From an uncultured Christensenellaceae bacterium (GTDB lineage: Bacteria > Bacillota > Clostridia > Christensenellales > UBA3700), in the NCBI GenBank assembly GCA_944380295.1, contig CALWHE010000025.1, positions 1-60,660 on the forward strand: a stretch of 60,660 nucleotides of DNA, written 5' to 3'. A program made the position numbers and the translations under genes. The notes under the pieces are model-generated. The model had not been told where the DNA came from. It saw only the letters and a program-made list of their open reading frames with translations, and did not search any database. This document shows positions 8,299-19,337 of the stretch, piece after piece (positions within the stretch are counted from its first letter, which is position 1; each line of letters begins with the position of its first letter).

Positions 8299-9777
8299 CT
8301 AACTGTTTTTGTATTTATCGATTATTTGTTTTACGCGAAGCGCCACCGCGGAAGGCAACGTTCCGTATTCGCCGATTTGCGCGCAGATGTCGGCGCCCGC
8401 CGTTGCGCAAAGATAAGAAGCCGCCGCGGCGCTTGCAAAAAGCGAATATCCGCGCGCGGCGATGCCGCACGCCACGCCCGTGAGCACATCGCCGCTCCCG
8501 CCCTTGGCGAGATACGGTCCGCCGTCTTTCATCAGCGCCGTTTTCTCTCCGTCCGTGATGACGGTGGCGGCGCCTTTAAGCAGCACGCACACGTCATGCT
8601 TTTTGGCAAATTCTACGGCGGTCTGCACGGGACTGTCCAAAATCTCCGGCAAAGAAGAGCCGCAAAGCCGCGCCATCTCCATGGGGTGAGGCGTGAGCAA
8701 TATCTGCGCCCGATGTCCGCTTATTGCCCCCAGATCCTGCGCCAGACAATTCAATCCGTCGGCGTCTATGATCAATTTTATCTCTCTTGCGGCAAGCTCT
8801 TTGATGAATTTGCCCGTTTCGTGATGATTTGCGCCTATTCCCGGTCCTATCGCCACGCATTCCAAGCCGCGCAAAAGTTTGTCCGCTTCTTCTTTATCAA
8901 AGCAAATGCCCTTTCCGTCGTCTTTGAGCGGAAAGAGCGTGTTTTCCACCACGCACGAGGCAAGCGCGGGCATTAAAAACGCCGGCGCGGCGATCGTGCA
9001 CAAACCGCAGCCGCTCTGCAAGGCGGAAAGCCCCATATCCGCAAGTTTGACGGCTCCCGGGAAATTCACGCTGCCGCCGATGACGGCGCATCTACCGTAA
9101 GTGCCTTTATTCGAGTCGTTTTTGCGCGGCGGGAATAACTTTGCGCAGAAGTCTTCGTCAACGATGTCCGCGCCCGCCGCGCCGATATCTATGCCGATGT
9201 CCGCAACTTCAAGCCTGCCGCACACGTCTTTGCCCTTGCCCAAAAAATGCCCGAAGCGCGCCGCCTGGACAGCCAGCGTAACATCGGCTTGAACGCATGC
9301 GCCGCCCCTGCCGCTGTCGCCGTTCAGACCGCTTGGCATATCCGCGCTCAAAACAAACGCGCCGCTTGCGTTTATCCGCTCTATCGCCTGTTTATAAACG
9401 CCGTCTGCCTGCCCGTGAAAACCCGAACCGAACAGACAATCCACGATCGTATCACACTCATAGTCGCAATTTTCCACAGGAAAAACCTCTCCGCCGCCGC
9501 GCTTGTATTCCTCTGCAAAAAATTCCGCGTCGCCCTTGGGGCTGTCTGTTGCAAACACTTTTACCCGGCAGCCCTTTTCACGTAAAATGCAGGCGAGCGC
9601 ATAGCCGTCGCCGCCGTTATTGCCCTTGCCGCATATCACGTATGTGCTCCCGGCATAAATATCCGCCGCTTCAAACAATGCCTGCGCGGCGCGGCGCATA
9701 AGCTCTCTGCCGGGCGTGCCGCCCGCTATCGTGCGCCTGTCAGCCTCTCTTATCTGCGCGTTAGTCAACACCTTCAT
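8299..9777 (-). CDS. nnr: Bifunctional NAD(P)H-hydrate repair enzyme (epimerase + dehydratase)
   Basis: Repairs damaged NADH/NADPH hydrates. The N-terminal half is a YjeF_N epimerase (GNNGGDGYALA, then VDCLFGSGFHG); the C-terminal half is an ADP-dependent ribokinase-fold dehydratase (GSVNFPGAVKLA, LTPHPMEMARL, GGSGDVLTGVACGIAARGY). The fused form is 492 residues, as expected. Its start overlaps the recX stop by 17 bp. It is commonly followed by alr or toxin/antitoxin genes in Firmicutes; here mazF follows after 87 bp. Confidence 0.93.
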   Translation of the reverse strand: MKVLTNAQIREADRRTIAGGTPGRELMRRAAQALFEAADIYAGSTYVICGKGNNGGDGYALACILREKGCRVKVFATDSPKGDAEFFAEEYKRGGGEVFPVENCDYECDTIVDCLFGSGFHGQADGVYKQAIERINASGAFVLSADMPSGLNGDSGRGGACVQADVTLAVQAARFGHFLGKGKDVCGRLEVADIGIDIGAAGADIVDEDFCAKLFPPRKNDSNKGTYGRCAVIGGSVNFPGAVKLADMGLSALQSGCGLCTIAAPAFLMPALASCVVENTLFPLKDDGKGICFDKEEADKLLRGLECVAIGPGIGANHHETGKFIKELAAREIKLIIDADGLNCLAQDLGAISGHRAQILLTPHPMEMARLCGSSLPEILDSPVQTAVEFAKKHDVCVLLKGAATVITDGEKTALMKDGGPYLAKGGSGDVLTGVACGIAARGYSLFASAAAASYLCATAGADICAQIGEYGTLPSAVALRVKQIIDKYKNS

Positions 9778-10390
9778 CGCTGTCCCTCTTGGCTTGCGCC
9801 ATGCATTTGGAAATTATCTCGCTCTCATATCCTCTTGCCGACAAAAAACGATACAGCTTAGCCAAGTATTTTTCATCGGCGGGCTTGTTCCCCTGGTGCC
9901 GTTTGGCGGCTGTCAGAGCGCTTTGCAAAGCGCTCTCCTTGTCTTCCAACTCGTAGATCACGGCAATATCCTGCTCGCTCACTCCCTTTTCCAGCAATTT
10001 GAGGGCGATCTTTTTGATGCCGCAGCTGCCGCGGCGCGCTTCAAAATAATCTGCCGCAAAAGCCCTGTCGTCCACAAAGCCGTATTCCTTCATCTTTGCC
10101 AGCACGTGTTCCACCACGGCTTTGCCGTAACCTTTTTCGTAAAGCTTTTCTTTGACCGCCTTGGCGGTGGAAGGGTGCCTGCCCACATAGGCGCAAGCGT
10201 AATCGAACGCCTTTTGCCTGTCGCTTTCAAATATTATCTTTGCCAATTCCTCGGCGTCTACTTCCATGCCGATATACACACGGCGCTCCTCAACGAGGCG
10301 CGCCGCGATCGAACAATGATACTCACCGTCCAAAAAAAGATTGAGTCTGCCCGTTTTCTTCTTTTGTTCGGTTATGTCAGTGACCTTCAT
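9761..10390 (-). CDS. recX: Regulatory protein RecX
   Basis: Modulates RecA filaments. The protein shows three RecX repeats: AFDYACAYVGRHPSTAKAVKEKLYEKGY, the middle KMKEYGFVDDRAFAADYFEAR and a C-terminal LYRFLSARGYESEIISKCM. 209 residues is normal for Firmicutes. recA is not adjacent; instead the start overlaps the purL stop (TAATG), so recX appears to be carried at the end of the purine operon. Confidence 0.88.
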   Translation of the reverse strand: MKVTDITEQKKKTGRLNLFLDGEYHCSIAARLVEERRVYIGMEVDAEELAKIIFESDRQKAFDYACAYVGRHPSTAKAVKEKLYEKGYGKAVVEHVLAKMKEYGFVDDRAFAADYFEARRGSCGIKKIALKLLEKGVSEQDIAVIYELEDKESALQSALTAAKRHQGNKPADEKYLAKLYRFLSARGYESEIISKCMAQAKRDSDEGVD

Positions 10391-13300
10391 TACGAAAAAT
10401 AGTTCACTCCGCTTTCAAATATCTTCATGTCGTAATTGCCGGGGACGTTCTTATAAAGATCGTCGTCACGGCGCTCGCTGTGTCCCATCTTGCCCAGCAC
10501 TCTGCCGTCGGGACTTATGATGCCCTCTATGCCCATCATGGATCCGTTGGGATTGAAGGGGCTTGTCATGGTGGCGTTGTTCTGCATATCCACGTATTGA
10601 GTGGCAACCTGTCCGTTTTCTATTATCGCGCGCAGCTGTTCGGGCGAAGATACGAATTTGCCCTCGCCGTGGCTGACCGGCACGTTGAACACGTCGTCCA
10701 CATGCACGCCGTAAAGCCAAGGGGATTTATTGGTAGCCACCCTAATTCTGGTGATGGTGGAAACGTGACGGGAGATATTATTGAACGTGAGCGTGGGCGC
10801 GTCGGCAGTCTGCTCGCGTATTTCGCCAAAAGGCACCAAGCCCAATTTGATCAGCGCCTGGAAACCGTTGCAAATGCCCAGCGCCAGACCGTCGCGCTTA
10901 TAGAGCATGTCCATCACCGCTTCCGCCACGGCGGGATTGCGGAAGGTGGTGGCAATGAATTTACCGCTTCCATCCGGCTCGTCGCCGCCGCTGAATCCGC
11001 CGGGGAACGCCAACATCTGGCTTTCTTTGATGGCTTCTATCAGCTGTTTTGCGCTCTCTTCTATCTCCGCCGCCGTGCGGTTGCGGATGATAAAAGTCCG
11101 GGCGACCGCTCCGGCGCGTTCAAAGGCGCGCGCCGTATCGTATTCGCAGTTGGTGCCGGGAAACACCGGTATGAGCACGCGCGGCTTGGCTAACTTTTGC
11201 ACGCGCGTCTTTTTCACGGCGCTGCAAGTGATGTTTTTCACCTCTCCGCTGGCGGGAGCCGTGGAAGGGAACACCCCTTCCAGCGTGGAGGTAAAGGCTT
11301 TGGCTATCTCGCTCATTTTCAGCGAGAAGCCTACGTCTTCTCCTTCCACTTTCATCGTGTGCGTTCCGTTCAGCTTGGCGATGTATTCGGGATTAAAAGA
11401 GCGCAGCCTCGTCCTGTTTTTGGCGAGTATGATCAGATCGCCGAATGCGGGTGCGAACATATCGGGCGTGAGCGCCGCCCAGGTGGTGCCCGCCATATTG
11501 CCCATGCAGGCTTTGAGCACCGCGCATACCGCGCCGCCCTCTTCCACCACCGTGCAGGCTTCTATGTCGCCCGCTTCGATGGCTTTTGTCACGGACTTAT
11601 ACATTTTGACAAGTTTACCGAATTTGGGTATGCCGGCGGCGTCGCGCGGCACGGCGAGCCTGTATATGCGTGTGGCTCCGCCTTCGGCAAAGGTGTTGGA
11701 GATGAGCTTGGAAGCCTTGCCTACGCCCATGGCAAAAGCTATCAGCGTGGGCGGCACATCCAAATTCTCAAACGAACCGCTCATGCTGTCTTTGCCGCCG
11801 ATGGCGCCCAGTTCCAGATTGATCTGCGCATAGAGCGCGCCCAAGAGCGCGCCGACCGGCTCACCCCATCTGACGGGATCGCTGCCCAACTTTTTGAAGA
11901 ATTCCTGCAACGTGAGTCTGATGGTATCCATGCTCACGCCGGTGGCTATCTGCTTGGAAACCGCCGTCACGATGGAATAGATGGCGCCGGTGAACGGCGA
12001 ACTGCTCAAAAGCGCAGGCGAACAGCCGAATGTAGACACCGTGGCGGTATCCGTTTTGCCGCTCACGGGCGGTTTTGCCGCCATGGCTATTGCCGGCGTG
12101 AGCTGATATTTGCCGCCGAACGGCATGAGCACGCTGGCAGCGCCTATGGTGGAGTCGAACATCTCGCCCAGCCCCTTGGTGCTGCACACATTCAACCTGC
12201 CCATCTCTTCAAGCACCGCGCCTTTCAGATCTCCCGCCTCGATGAACGCTTTTGCGGCGTGGGCGGGTTTGGAGATATAATCGGATATCTTGTCGTTGAT
12301 CACGGCGTTTTGGCGCTGTTTTACGCCGTTGGTGTTCAAAAACTCGCGTTTGAGTTCCACTATGCAACGCCCGGCGTAATACATGCGCATATAGCCGTTA
12401 TCCTTGACCTCCGCCACCGCGGTGGCGGCAAGGTTTTCCCTGTCGGCATATTCGATGAATTTTTGCACGTCGTTTTTATCCAAAACCACCGCCATGCGTT
12501 CCTGCGATTCGGAAATGGCAAGTTCCGTGCCGCTCAAACCGTCGTATTTTTTGGGCACTTTGTCCAAATAAATGTCCAAGCTGTCCGCAAGCTCGCCTAT
12601 CGCCACGGAAACGCCGCCCGCGCCGAAGTCGTTGCACTTGACGATGAGCTTACTCACTTCCGGATCACGGAACAGCCTTTGTATCTTGCGCTCCGTGGGA
12701 GGATTGCCCTTCTGCACTTCCGCGCCGCAAGTTTCCACTGACGTTTTGGTATGCGCCTTGGAAGAACCGGTGGCGCCGCCGCAGCCGTCGCGCCCGGTAT
12801 CGCCGCCCAGCAACACGATCACGTCGCCTTCGACCGGCTTTCTTCTGACGATGTTTTCCTTTTTATTGCCGCCGATGACGTATCCCGTTTCCAACCTCTT
12901 GGCTTTATATCCGGGGTGATACATCTCCGCCACCAGTCCGGTGGCAAGCCCTATCTGGTTGCCGTAACTGGAATACCCCGCGGCGGCAGTTTTGGTTATC
13001 ACGCGCTGCGGCAGTTTGCCGGGCAGCGTGGCGGAAACGCTCTCGCGCGGATCGGCGCAGCCCGTGACGCGCATCGCCTGATAAACGTAAGTGCGCCCGG
13101 AGAGCGGGTCGCGTATGGCTCCGCCCAAACAGGTGGCGGCGCCGCCGAAAGGCTCTATCTCCGTGGGGTGGTTATGCGTTTCGTTTTTGAACATGATCAG
13201 CCACTTTTCATTTTTGCCGTCGTTGTCCACATCCACTTCCACGGAGCAGGCGTTGATCTCGTCGCTCACGTCCAAATTGTCCAATTTGCCGCGCGCTTTC

Positions 13301-14136
13301 AGCTCTTTCACGGCGATGGTGGCGATGTCCATCATGCACACGTATTTGTCCGCCCTCTTTGAGTTGAACTTCTCAAACAGGTTTTTATATTCGTTGAGCG
13401 CTATGCGCACGTGCGGATCGTCGCTGTTCACGCTGATGTCCGTAAGCTCCGTGGCAAACGTGGTGTGGCGGCAGTGGTCGGACCAGTAAGTGTCTATCAC
13501 CTTCAATTCGGTAAAGGTGGGCACTCTGCCCTCGCCCTTGAAGTATTCGCGCACGAATTTGAGGTCTTCCACGCTCATGGCAAAGCCCTGCTTGGCATGA
13601 TATTGCGCCAATTCCTCATCGGAAAAAGAGGTGAATCCTTCCACGTCGGGCACTATCAGATCGGGGTGTGTTTCCTGCACCAGCGTTTCGGGCAGATCCA
13701 TATCTCCCTCTCTGCTGTCCACGGGGTTGATGAGATAATGCTTTATCTTCTGCATTTCGTTCTCGCTCGCCCCGGAAAAGGCGTAAACGGTGGCGCACTT
13801 TATCAAAGGACGGGTGCGCATGGAGAGCAGCTGCACGCATTGCATGGCGCTGTCTGCGCGCTGGTCGTATTGTCCGGGCAGATATTCCGTGACAAGCAGT
13901 TTGTATCCGGGCATATCGGGCAGCTCGTCTTCAAACACGTCGTCTACGGGCGGTTCGCTGAATATGGTGTTGAGCGCCTTGTCATAAATGTCTTGGTCAA
14001 GCCCCTCGATGTCGTATCTGATAAACTGCCTGACATCGGTCAAAGCAATGCCCAGCACCACGGATATGTCCGATTTGGTCTTGGCGGCGGCAACGTCGCA
14101 GCCCTTCTTTTTTTCTACGAAAATTCTTTTAACCAT
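10390..14136 (-). CDS. purL: Phosphoribosylformylglycinamidine synthase, single-chain (PurL with glutaminase domain)
   Basis: Fourth step of purine synthesis: FGAR + glutamine + ATP to FGAM. At 1248 residues it is the clostridial single-chain form; it carries two AIRS-like halves and a C-terminal class I glutaminase with FPGGFSGGDEP, the nucleophile motif GICNGFQ, and SHGEGKF. The central part has the FKNETHNHPTEIEPFGGAATC motif (about 315-335). Separate purS and purQ are therefore not needed. It lies between purD (10 bp upstream) and recX (overlap). Confidence 0.96.
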   Translation of the reverse strand: MVKRIFVEKKKGCDVAAAKTKSDISVVLGIALTDVRQFIRYDIEGLDQDIYDKALNTIFSEPPVDDVFEDELPDMPGYKLLVTEYLPGQYDQRADSAMQCVQLLSMRTRPLIKCATVYAFSGASENEMQKIKHYLINPVDSREGDMDLPETLVQETHPDLIVPDVEGFTSFSDEELAQYHAKQGFAMSVEDLKFVREYFKGEGRVPTFTELKVIDTYWSDHCRHTTFATELTDISVNSDDPHVRIALNEYKNLFEKFNSKRADKYVCMMDIATIAVKELKARGKLDNLDVSDEINACSVEVDVDNDGKNEKWLIMFKNETHNHPTEIEPFGGAATCLGGAIRDPLSGRTYVYQAMRVTGCADPRESVSATLPGKLPQRVITKTAAAGYSSYGNQIGLATGLVAEMYHPGYKAKRLETGYVIGGNKKENIVRRKPVEGDVIVLLGGDTGRDGCGGATGSSKAHTKTSVETCGAEVQKGNPPTERKIQRLFRDPEVSKLIVKCNDFGAGGVSVAIGELADSLDIYLDKVPKKYDGLSGTELAISESQERMAVVLDKNDVQKFIEYADRENLAATAVAEVKDNGYMRMYYAGRCIVELKREFLNTNGVKQRQNAVINDKISDYISKPAHAAKAFIEAGDLKGAVLEEMGRLNVCSTKGLGEMFDSTIGAASVLMPFGGKYQLTPAIAMAAKPPVSGKTDTATVSTFGCSPALLSSSPFTGAIYSIVTAVSKQIATGVSMDTIRLTLQEFFKKLGSDPVRWGEPVGALLGALYAQINLELGAIGGKDSMSGSFENLDVPPTLIAFAMGVGKASKLISNTFAEGGATRIYRLAVPRDAAGIPKFGKLVKMYKSVTKAIEAGDIEACTVVEEGGAVCAVLKACMGNMAGTTWAALTPDMFAPAFGDLIILAKNRTRLRSFNPEYIAKLNGTHTMKVEGEDVGFSLKMSEIAKAFTSTLEGVFPSTAPASGEVKNITCSAVKKTRVQKLAKPRVLIPVFPGTNCEYDTARAFERAGAVARTFIIRNRTAAEIEESAKQLIEAIKESQMLAFPGGFSGGDEPDGSGKFIATTFRNPAVAEAVMDMLYKRDGLALGICNGFQALIKLGLVPFGEIREQTADAPTLTFNNISRHVSTITRIRVATNKSPWLYGVHVDDVFNVPVSHGEGKFVSSPEQLRAIIENGQVATQYVDMQNNATMTSPFNPNGSMMGIEGIISPDGRVLGKMGHSERRDDDLYKNVPGNYDMKIFESGVNYFS

Positions 14137-14146
14137 ATATCCCCCG

Positions 14147-15406
14147 TCAAAGTTTGATGCCTATGTCGTGGCGGTAGAACATGCCGTCAAAGTGGATGTT
14201 TTCTATGGCGGCGTATGCTTTTTGGCGCGCTTCTTCTATGTCTTTGCCCTTGGCGGTGACGCCTATCACCCTTCCGCCGGAAGTCACCAGCTTTCCGTCT
14301 TTGAAAGCCGTGCCGGCATGATAAAGCGTGATGTCTTTCGGCAGTTTGCCGATGGTGATCGGCACTCCCTTTTTATAGCTTTCCGGATAGCCGCCGCTGG
14401 CGAGGATAACGCACACGCAGGCGTCGTCCGACCACTTGATTTCTATATCGGACAGGCGTCCGTCTATGATGGCGTCGAATATCTCATACAGATCCGTCTG
14501 CAATCTGGGCAGCACCACCTGAGTTTCCGGATCGCCGAAGCGGGCGTTGTATTCCAGCACCTTGGCGCCTTTTTTGGTGATCATCAAGCCGAAATAGAGC
14601 ACGCCTTTGAACGGTCTGCCCTCGCAATTCATAGCGTTCATGGTGGGCAGGATCACGTCGCGGTATACCTCTTCCGCCAACGCATCGGTATAAACTTTGG
14701 ATGGCGAAAAAGTGCCCATTCCGCCCGTGTTGAGCCCTTCGTCGTTATCGTGAGCGCGTTTGTGGTCTTGGGAAGAAACCATGGGCACTATGGTCATGCC
14801 GTCCGTGAAGCAGAGCACGGAAACTTCTTTTCCCGTCAAAAACTCTTCAACGATGATTTTGTTGCCGGCGTCTTTGAACTTTTTGTCCACCATCATCTCT
14901 CTGACGGCGTCTTCTCCTTCCTGCTTGTTTTGGCAGATGATAACGCCTTTGCCGAGAGCCAAGCCGTCCGCCTTCACCACCAGAGGATATTCCGCCTCGC
15001 GCACGTAAGCAAGCGCTTGGTCGTGATCGGTGAACTCCCGATAATCCGCGGTGGGTATTCCGTATTTGGTCATCAGCTGTTTGCTGAACGCCTTGGAACC
15101 TTCTATGATGGCGGCGTTGGCGCGCGGTCCGAAAGCTCTGAACCCGCGTCCTTCCAAATAATCGACCAGTCCCGCCGCAAGCGGATCGTCCGGTGCGACC
15201 ACCGTCATGGTGATGTCCGGATGCGCGGCGACAAAATCGCCTATCTTTTCAAACTCCATCACGCCTGTCTGCGGCACGCATTCGGCAATCTCCGCAATGC
15301 CGGCGTTGCCGGGCAAACAATATAACTTTCCCGTTTTGGGGCTTTTGGCAAGCGCCGCGCAAATGGCGTGCTCTCTGCCGCCCCCTCCTATCACCAATAC
15401 GCTCAT
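14147..15406 (-). CDS. purD: Phosphoribosylamine-glycine ligase (GAR synthetase)
   Basis: Joins glycine to phosphoribosylamine using ATP. It begins MSVLVIGGGGREHAICAAL, followed by the ATP-grasp region (PLVVKADGLALGKGVIIC) and EYNARFGDPETQVVLPRL near the C-terminus. 419 residues. GAGAGG lies 6 nt before the ATG, and the gene is 10 bp after purH. Confidence 0.97.
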   Translation of the reverse strand: MSVLVIGGGGREHAICAALAKSPKTGKLYCLPGNAGIAEIAECVPQTGVMEFEKIGDFVAAHPDITMTVVAPDDPLAAGLVDYLEGRGFRAFGPRANAAIIEGSKAFSKQLMTKYGIPTADYREFTDHDQALAYVREAEYPLVVKADGLALGKGVIICQNKQEGEDAVREMMVDKKFKDAGNKIIVEEFLTGKEVSVLCFTDGMTIVPMVSSQDHKRAHDNDEGLNTGGMGTFSPSKVYTDALAEEVYRDVILPTMNAMNCEGRPFKGVLYFGLMITKKGAKVLEYNARFGDPETQVVLPRLQTDLYEIFDAIIDGRLSDIEIKWSDDACVCVILASGGYPESYKKGVPITIGKLPKDITLYHAGTAFKDGKLVTSGGRVIGVTAKGKDIEEARQKAYAAIENIHFDGMFYRHDIGIKL

Positions 15407-15416
15407 TTTCGACCTC

Positions 15417-16955
15417 TCAATGCTTAAAGTGTCTGTCGCCGGTAAAGATCATGGCGATGCCCAATTTGTTGCAGGCGGTGACGGAAAGTTCGTCTTTGAT
15501 GCTGCCGCCCGGCTGTGCGATGGCGGTTATGCCCGCCTTGCCCGCCTCTTCCACGCAGTCGTCAAAGGGGAAGAAGGCGTCGGACGCCAGCACCGCGCCT
15601 TTGGTGTCGCTCAAAGAGTGCTCTATCGCCTGTTTCGTCGCCCATATCCTATTCACCTGTCCGCAGCCGATACCCAAAGTAACTTTGTCTTTGGCAATGA
15701 CGATGGCGTTGGATTTGGTATGCTTGACCACCTTCATGGCAAATTCCATGTCTTCGTATTCTTTCTCCGTGGGCGCTTTTTCCGTGACCACCTTTATCTT
15801 GTCTTTATCTATCACGTTGTCGTCAAAGTCTTGCACCAAAAGTCCGCCCAGCACCTTTTTCATGTCGTAATTGCCCGCGGGGATACCTTCGGCGATGTCG
15901 GGCAGTTCCAAAAGGCGGATATTCTTCTTGGCGCAGAGTATGTCGAGCGCTTCTTTGCTGAAAGAAGGCGCCACCACTATCTCTATGAATATCTTGCTTA
16001 TCTGCTCCGCCGTCGCCGCGTCTATCTCCCTGTTCGCCGCGATTATGCCGCCGAAGATGGAAGTGGGATCGCTGGCGTTGGCTTTGAAGAACGCTCCGGA
16101 AATGGTCTTATCCGACGCCACGCCGCAGGGATTGGAGTGCTTGCACGCCACCACGGTAGGCTCCGAGAACTCTTTGAGCAGATTTATCGCGCCGTTGGTA
16201 TCGTTGATGTTGTTGTAAGAAAGCTCCTTGCCGTGCAGCTGTTTTGCTTTGGCAAGGCTGCCCGCCACGGGGAAAGGCTCGGTATAGAACACCGCTTCCT
16301 GGCGGGGATTTTCTCCGTAACGCATGCTCTGCGCCATATCGAACGCCATCGTGAACTTTTCGGGGAATTTGATGCCGTTGCGCTCGCGCAGATAGTTGGC
16401 GATAAGCGTATCGTAATACGCGGTGTGCTGATACACCTTATACATCAGATAAAACTTGGTTTCTTTGCTGATACCGCCGTTTGCCAACTCGTCCAGCACC
16501 TTGGCATAGTCCGCGGGATCAACCAGCACCGCCACGTCCTGATAATTCTTTGCCGCGCTGCGCAGCATGGTGGGTCCGCCGATATCGATATTTTCTATTG
16601 CCTCCTGCAATTCAATGCCGGGTTTTGAGATGGTCTGTTTGAAGGGATAGAGATTGACCACCACGATATCGATCGTATTAATATTCATTTTTTCCAAAAA
16701 CGCCATATGTTCGGGATTGGAACGCATGGCAAGAAGTCCCGCGTGCACATTGGGGTGCAACGTCTTCACCCTGCCGTCAAGACATTCGGGGAAACCGGTA
16801 ACGTCGCTGATGTCGATGGGGTGCAGTCCGGCTGCTTTGAGCGTTTTCAAAGTGCCGCCCGTGGATATTATCTCATATCCGAAACCTTCCAATTTTGCCG
16901 CAAGATCCACGATCCCGGTCTTGTCGGAAACGCTTATCAATGCACGTTTTTTCAT
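15417..16955 (-). CDS. purH: Bifunctional AICAR transformylase / IMP cyclohydrolase
   Basis: Catalyses the last two steps to IMP. The N-terminal MGS-like cyclohydrolase domain ([24 protein letters not shown]) is followed by the AICARFT domain ([14 protein letters not shown] [30 protein letters not shown] near the C-terminus). I use the ATG at 16955, since AAGGAG lies 6 nt before it; an in-frame start 33 bp earlier would overlap purN. About 512 residues. Confidence 0.97.
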   Translation of the reverse strand: MKKRALISVSDKTGIVDLAAKLEGFGYEIISTGGTLKTLKAAGLHPIDISDVTGFPECLDGRVKTLHPNVHAGLLAMRSNPEHMAFLEKMNINTIDIVVVNLYPFKQTISKPGIELQEAIENIDIGGPTMLRSAAKNYQDVAVLVDPADYAKVLDELANGGISKETKFYLMYKVYQHTAYYDTLIANYLRERNGIKFPEKFTMAFDMAQSMRYGENPRQEAVFYTEPFPVAGSLAKAKQLHGKELSYNNINDTNGAINLLKEFSEPTVVACKHSNPCGVASDKTISGAFFKANASDPTSIFGGIIAANREIDAATAEQISKIFIEIVVAPSFSKEALDILCAKKNIRLLELPDIAEGIPAGNYDMKKVLGGLLVQDFDDNVIDKDKIKVVTEKAPTEKEYEDMEFAMKVVKHTKSNAIVIAKDKVTLGIGCGQVNRIWATKQAIEHSLSDTKGAVLASDAFFPFDDCVEEAGKAGITAIAQPGGSIKDELSVTACNKLGIAMIFTGDRHFKH

Positions 16956-16978
16956 ATTATACTCCTTGTTTTTTGGCA

Positions 16979-17560
16979 TTATTTGCAAAGCTGAGCCACC
17001 ACTTGCGGCAACAGCTTGTGTTCTTCTTTCAGCACGCGCGCCTGCAAAGACTCCGGAGTATCCCCCGGCAAAACCGGCACCCGCACCTGTTTGATGATTT
17101 TTCCCGTGTCCGTCCCGCTGTCTACATAATGCACCGTGCAGCCGCTCTCACTATCGCCCGAGGCGAGCACCGATTTGTGCACATGCAGACCATACATGCC
17201 TTTTCCGCAATGGCGCGGGATCAATGACGGGTGGATATTTATTATTCTACCCTCATAAATATCCAAAAGCGGCTTTGAAACGATGGAGAGATATCCCGCC
17301 AAAACGATAAGCCCGATATCCTTGTTTTTCAGATACTCCGCAATGGCGGCGTCTTTTTTCTCGGCGCTGCCGCCGAAATCTTTGACATTGAACACGCGCG
17401 CTTCTATGCCGTGTTTGGCGGCGCGCTCCAAAGCGAAGATCCCGGGGCGGCTTGCTATCACCGCCACCACTTTTCCGTTTATCCCGCCCGCTTCGCAGGC
17501 GTCGATCACGCTTTGCATATCGCTGCCCGAACCGGAAACGAATACGGCGATGTTTTTCAT
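16979..17560 (-). CDS. purN: Phosphoribosylglycinamide formyltransferase
   Basis: Formylates GAR with 10-formyl-THF. Typical pattern: [19 protein letters not shown] at the start, [15 protein letters not shown], then the active-site [19 protein letters not shown] and [14 protein letters not shown]. 193 residues. It overlaps the purM stop by 4 bp (ATGA), implying translational coupling. Confidence 0.96.
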   Translation of the reverse strand: MKNIAVFVSGSGSDMQSVIDACEAGGINGKVVAVIASRPGIFALERAAKHGIEARVFNVKDFGGSAEKKDAAIAEYLKNKDIGLIVLAGYLSIVSKPLLDIYEGRIINIHPSLIPRHCGKGMYGLHVHKSVLASGDSESGCTVHYVDSGTDTGKIIKQVRVPVLPGDTPESLQARVLKEEHKLLPQVVAQLCK

Positions 17561-18573
17561 AACTCCACGCCCTCTTTGTCTGTGACTTTGCCTATGACGT
17601 AAGCCTGCTCGCCCAGCTCTTCCGCCGCCGCGACCACGTCTTTTGCAATGGCGGGATCCACTGCGAGCACCAAGCCGATACCCATATTGAAGGTGTTATA
17701 CATCTTGCGCTTTTCTATGCCCGCCAGCTCGCCCAGCGCTTTGAAAACGCGCGGGAGCGGATAGCTTTGCGTATCGATGGCAATGCCCAGACCTTTGGGA
17801 ATGATGCGCGGTATGTTTTCTATAAAGCCTCCGCCCGTAATATGCGCAATGCCCTTTATCTCGAATTTTTCTATCAGAGAAAGCACCGTTTTGACATATA
17901 TCTTTGTGGGAGTGAGCACCACTTCCGCGGGGGTGCAGCCCAGCGTTTCGTTATAAGTGAGCAATGATTTTTTGTCTTCGCCGAACAGCTTGCGCACTAA
18001 CGAATACCCGTTACTGTGTATGCCGCTGGAAGCAAGACCGATGAGCGTATCGCCCGCTTTGATGGTTTTACCGTTGATTATTTTATTGCGCTTGACTATG
18101 CCCACGGCAAAGCCGGCGATGTCGTATTCGTCCTCGGCATAAAATCCAGGCATTTCCGCGGTCTCTCCGCCTATCAATGCGCAGCCCGACTGACGGCAGC
18201 CGTCGCACACGCCCTTGACAATATCCGCCACCTTGTGCGGAATGAGCTTGGACTGAGCGATATAGTCCAAAAAGATGAGCGGTTTTGCGCCCTGGCAGAC
18301 GATGTCGTTCACGCACATTGCCACCGCGTCGATGCCGATGGTGTCGTGCTTGTCCAGCACAAAGGCATATTTGAGCTTGGTGCCCACGCCGTCCGTGCCC
18401 GCCACCAGGCAATCGCCGTCCGGCTTATCGTCCAGAGCGTAAAAGCCGCCAAAGGAGCCGAGGTCGCCGAGCACGCCGCCGTTATAAGTGGTTTTGACGT
18501 ATTCTTTCATCAATTTGACCGCTTCGTAACCCGCTTCCACGTCTACGCCCGCGCTCTTATAATCGATAGCCAT
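17557..18573 (-). CDS. purM: Phosphoribosylformylglycinamidine cyclo-ligase (AIR synthetase)
   Basis: Closes the imidazole ring of AIR. It shows [15 protein letters not shown] at the start, [44 protein letters not shown] and [13 protein letters not shown]. 338 residues. GGAGG precedes the ATG. The gene upstream is purC, 56 bp away across a hairpin; purF, which usually sits here, is absent. Confidence 0.97.
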   Translation of the reverse strand: MAIDYKSAGVDVEAGYEAVKLMKEYVKTTYNGGVLGDLGSFGGFYALDDKPDGDCLVAGTDGVGTKLKYAFVLDKHDTIGIDAVAMCVNDIVCQGAKPLIFLDYIAQSKLIPHKVADIVKGVCDGCRQSGCALIGGETAEMPGFYAEDEYDIAGFAVGIVKRNKIINGKTIKAGDTLIGLASSGIHSNGYSLVRKLFGEDKKSLLTYNETLGCTPAEVVLTPTKIYVKTVLSLIEKFEIKGIAHITGGGFIENIPRIIPKGLGIAIDTQSYPLPRVFKALGELAGIEKRKMYNTFNMGIGLVLAVDPAIAKDVVAAAEELGEQAYVIGKVTDKEGVEL

Positions 18574-18598
18574 ATTATCCTCCGTAAAATGATGACAA

Positions 18599-18622
18599 AT
18601 ACCGCCCGAAAACGAGCGGTAT
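18599..18622 (-). promoter_or_regulatory. Hairpin between purC and purM
   Basis: ATACCGCCCG and CGAGCGGTAT pair across an AAAA loop (ten positions, one mismatch). The sequence after it on the minus strand has no strong T-run, so it is more likely an mRNA-processing or partial attenuation element than a full terminator. Confidence 0.5.
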
Positions 18623-18629
18623 ATGTTTA

Positions 18630-19337
18630 TTATTCAAGACCCATTCTCTTTTTGATCTCTCTATAACCCTTGTCCACGTCGTCAAGATCGCGGCGGAAAC
18701 GGTCTTTATCCAATTTTTCGCCCGTCTTGCTGTCCCAGAAGCGGCAGGTATCGGGAGAGATCTCGTCGGCGAGCACGATGCCGCCCTTGTAACGGCCGAA
18801 TTCCAATTTGAAGTCCACCAGCGTCACGCCGATCTCGGCAAAGTATTCTTTGAGAATATCGTTGACTTTCAGCGCCATGGCTTTAATGGTGTCTATCTCT
18901 TCGGGAGTGGCAAGCTCCATGGCGATGGCGTGATCGTCGTTGATGAGCGGATCGCCCAATTCGTCGCACTTATAGCTGAATTCCACAACGGGTTTTGCCA
19001 GCACCTTGCCTTCCGGAATGCCCAAGCGCTTGGACATGGAGCCGGCGGCTATATTTCTGACGATGACTTCGAGCGGCACTATCTGAACTTTTTTCACATA
19101 AGTTTCGCGCTCGTTGATCTGCTCAATATAGTGGGTGGGAATGCCCTTGCCCTCGAGCAGTCTGAAAAGATGGTTGGAGCAAATGTTGTTGACGATGCCC
19201 TTGTCCTTTATCTGCCCTTTTTTGATGCCGTTGAAAGCGGTGGCGTCATCTTTATAAGATACGAGCACCACATCGGGATCGTCGGTCAGGAAGACCTTTT
19301 TTGCCTTTCCTTCATAAAGCTGTTCAAGTCTTTTCAT
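18630..19337 (-). CDS. purC: SAICAR synthetase
   Basis: Adds aspartate to CAIR using ATP. It has the motifs [10 protein letters not shown] at the start, [31 protein letters not shown] and [13 protein letters not shown]. 235 residues, normal size. The ATG overlaps the purE stop (ATGA). It is the second gene of the operon. Confidence 0.97.
   Translation of the reverse strand: MKRLEQLYEGKAKKVFLTDDPDVVLVSYKDDATAFNGIKKGQIKDKGIVNNICSNHLFRLLEGKGIPTHYIEQINERETYVKKVQIVPLEVIVRNIAAGSMSKRLGIPEGKVLAKPVVEFSYKCDELGDPLINDDHAIAMELATPEEIDTIKAMALKVNDILKEYFAEIGVTLVDFKLEFGRYKGGIVLADEISPDTCRFWDSKTGEKLDKDRFRRDLDDVDKGYREIKKRMGLE

Noticed and set aside
11197..12741. Long plus-strand frame (514 codons) over purL
   Set aside because: Opposite-strand shadow of a clearly coding purL; His/Arg-rich, low-complexity translation.
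15207..16628. 473-codon plus-strand frame
   Set aside because: Shadow of purD and purH, with no recognisable domain.
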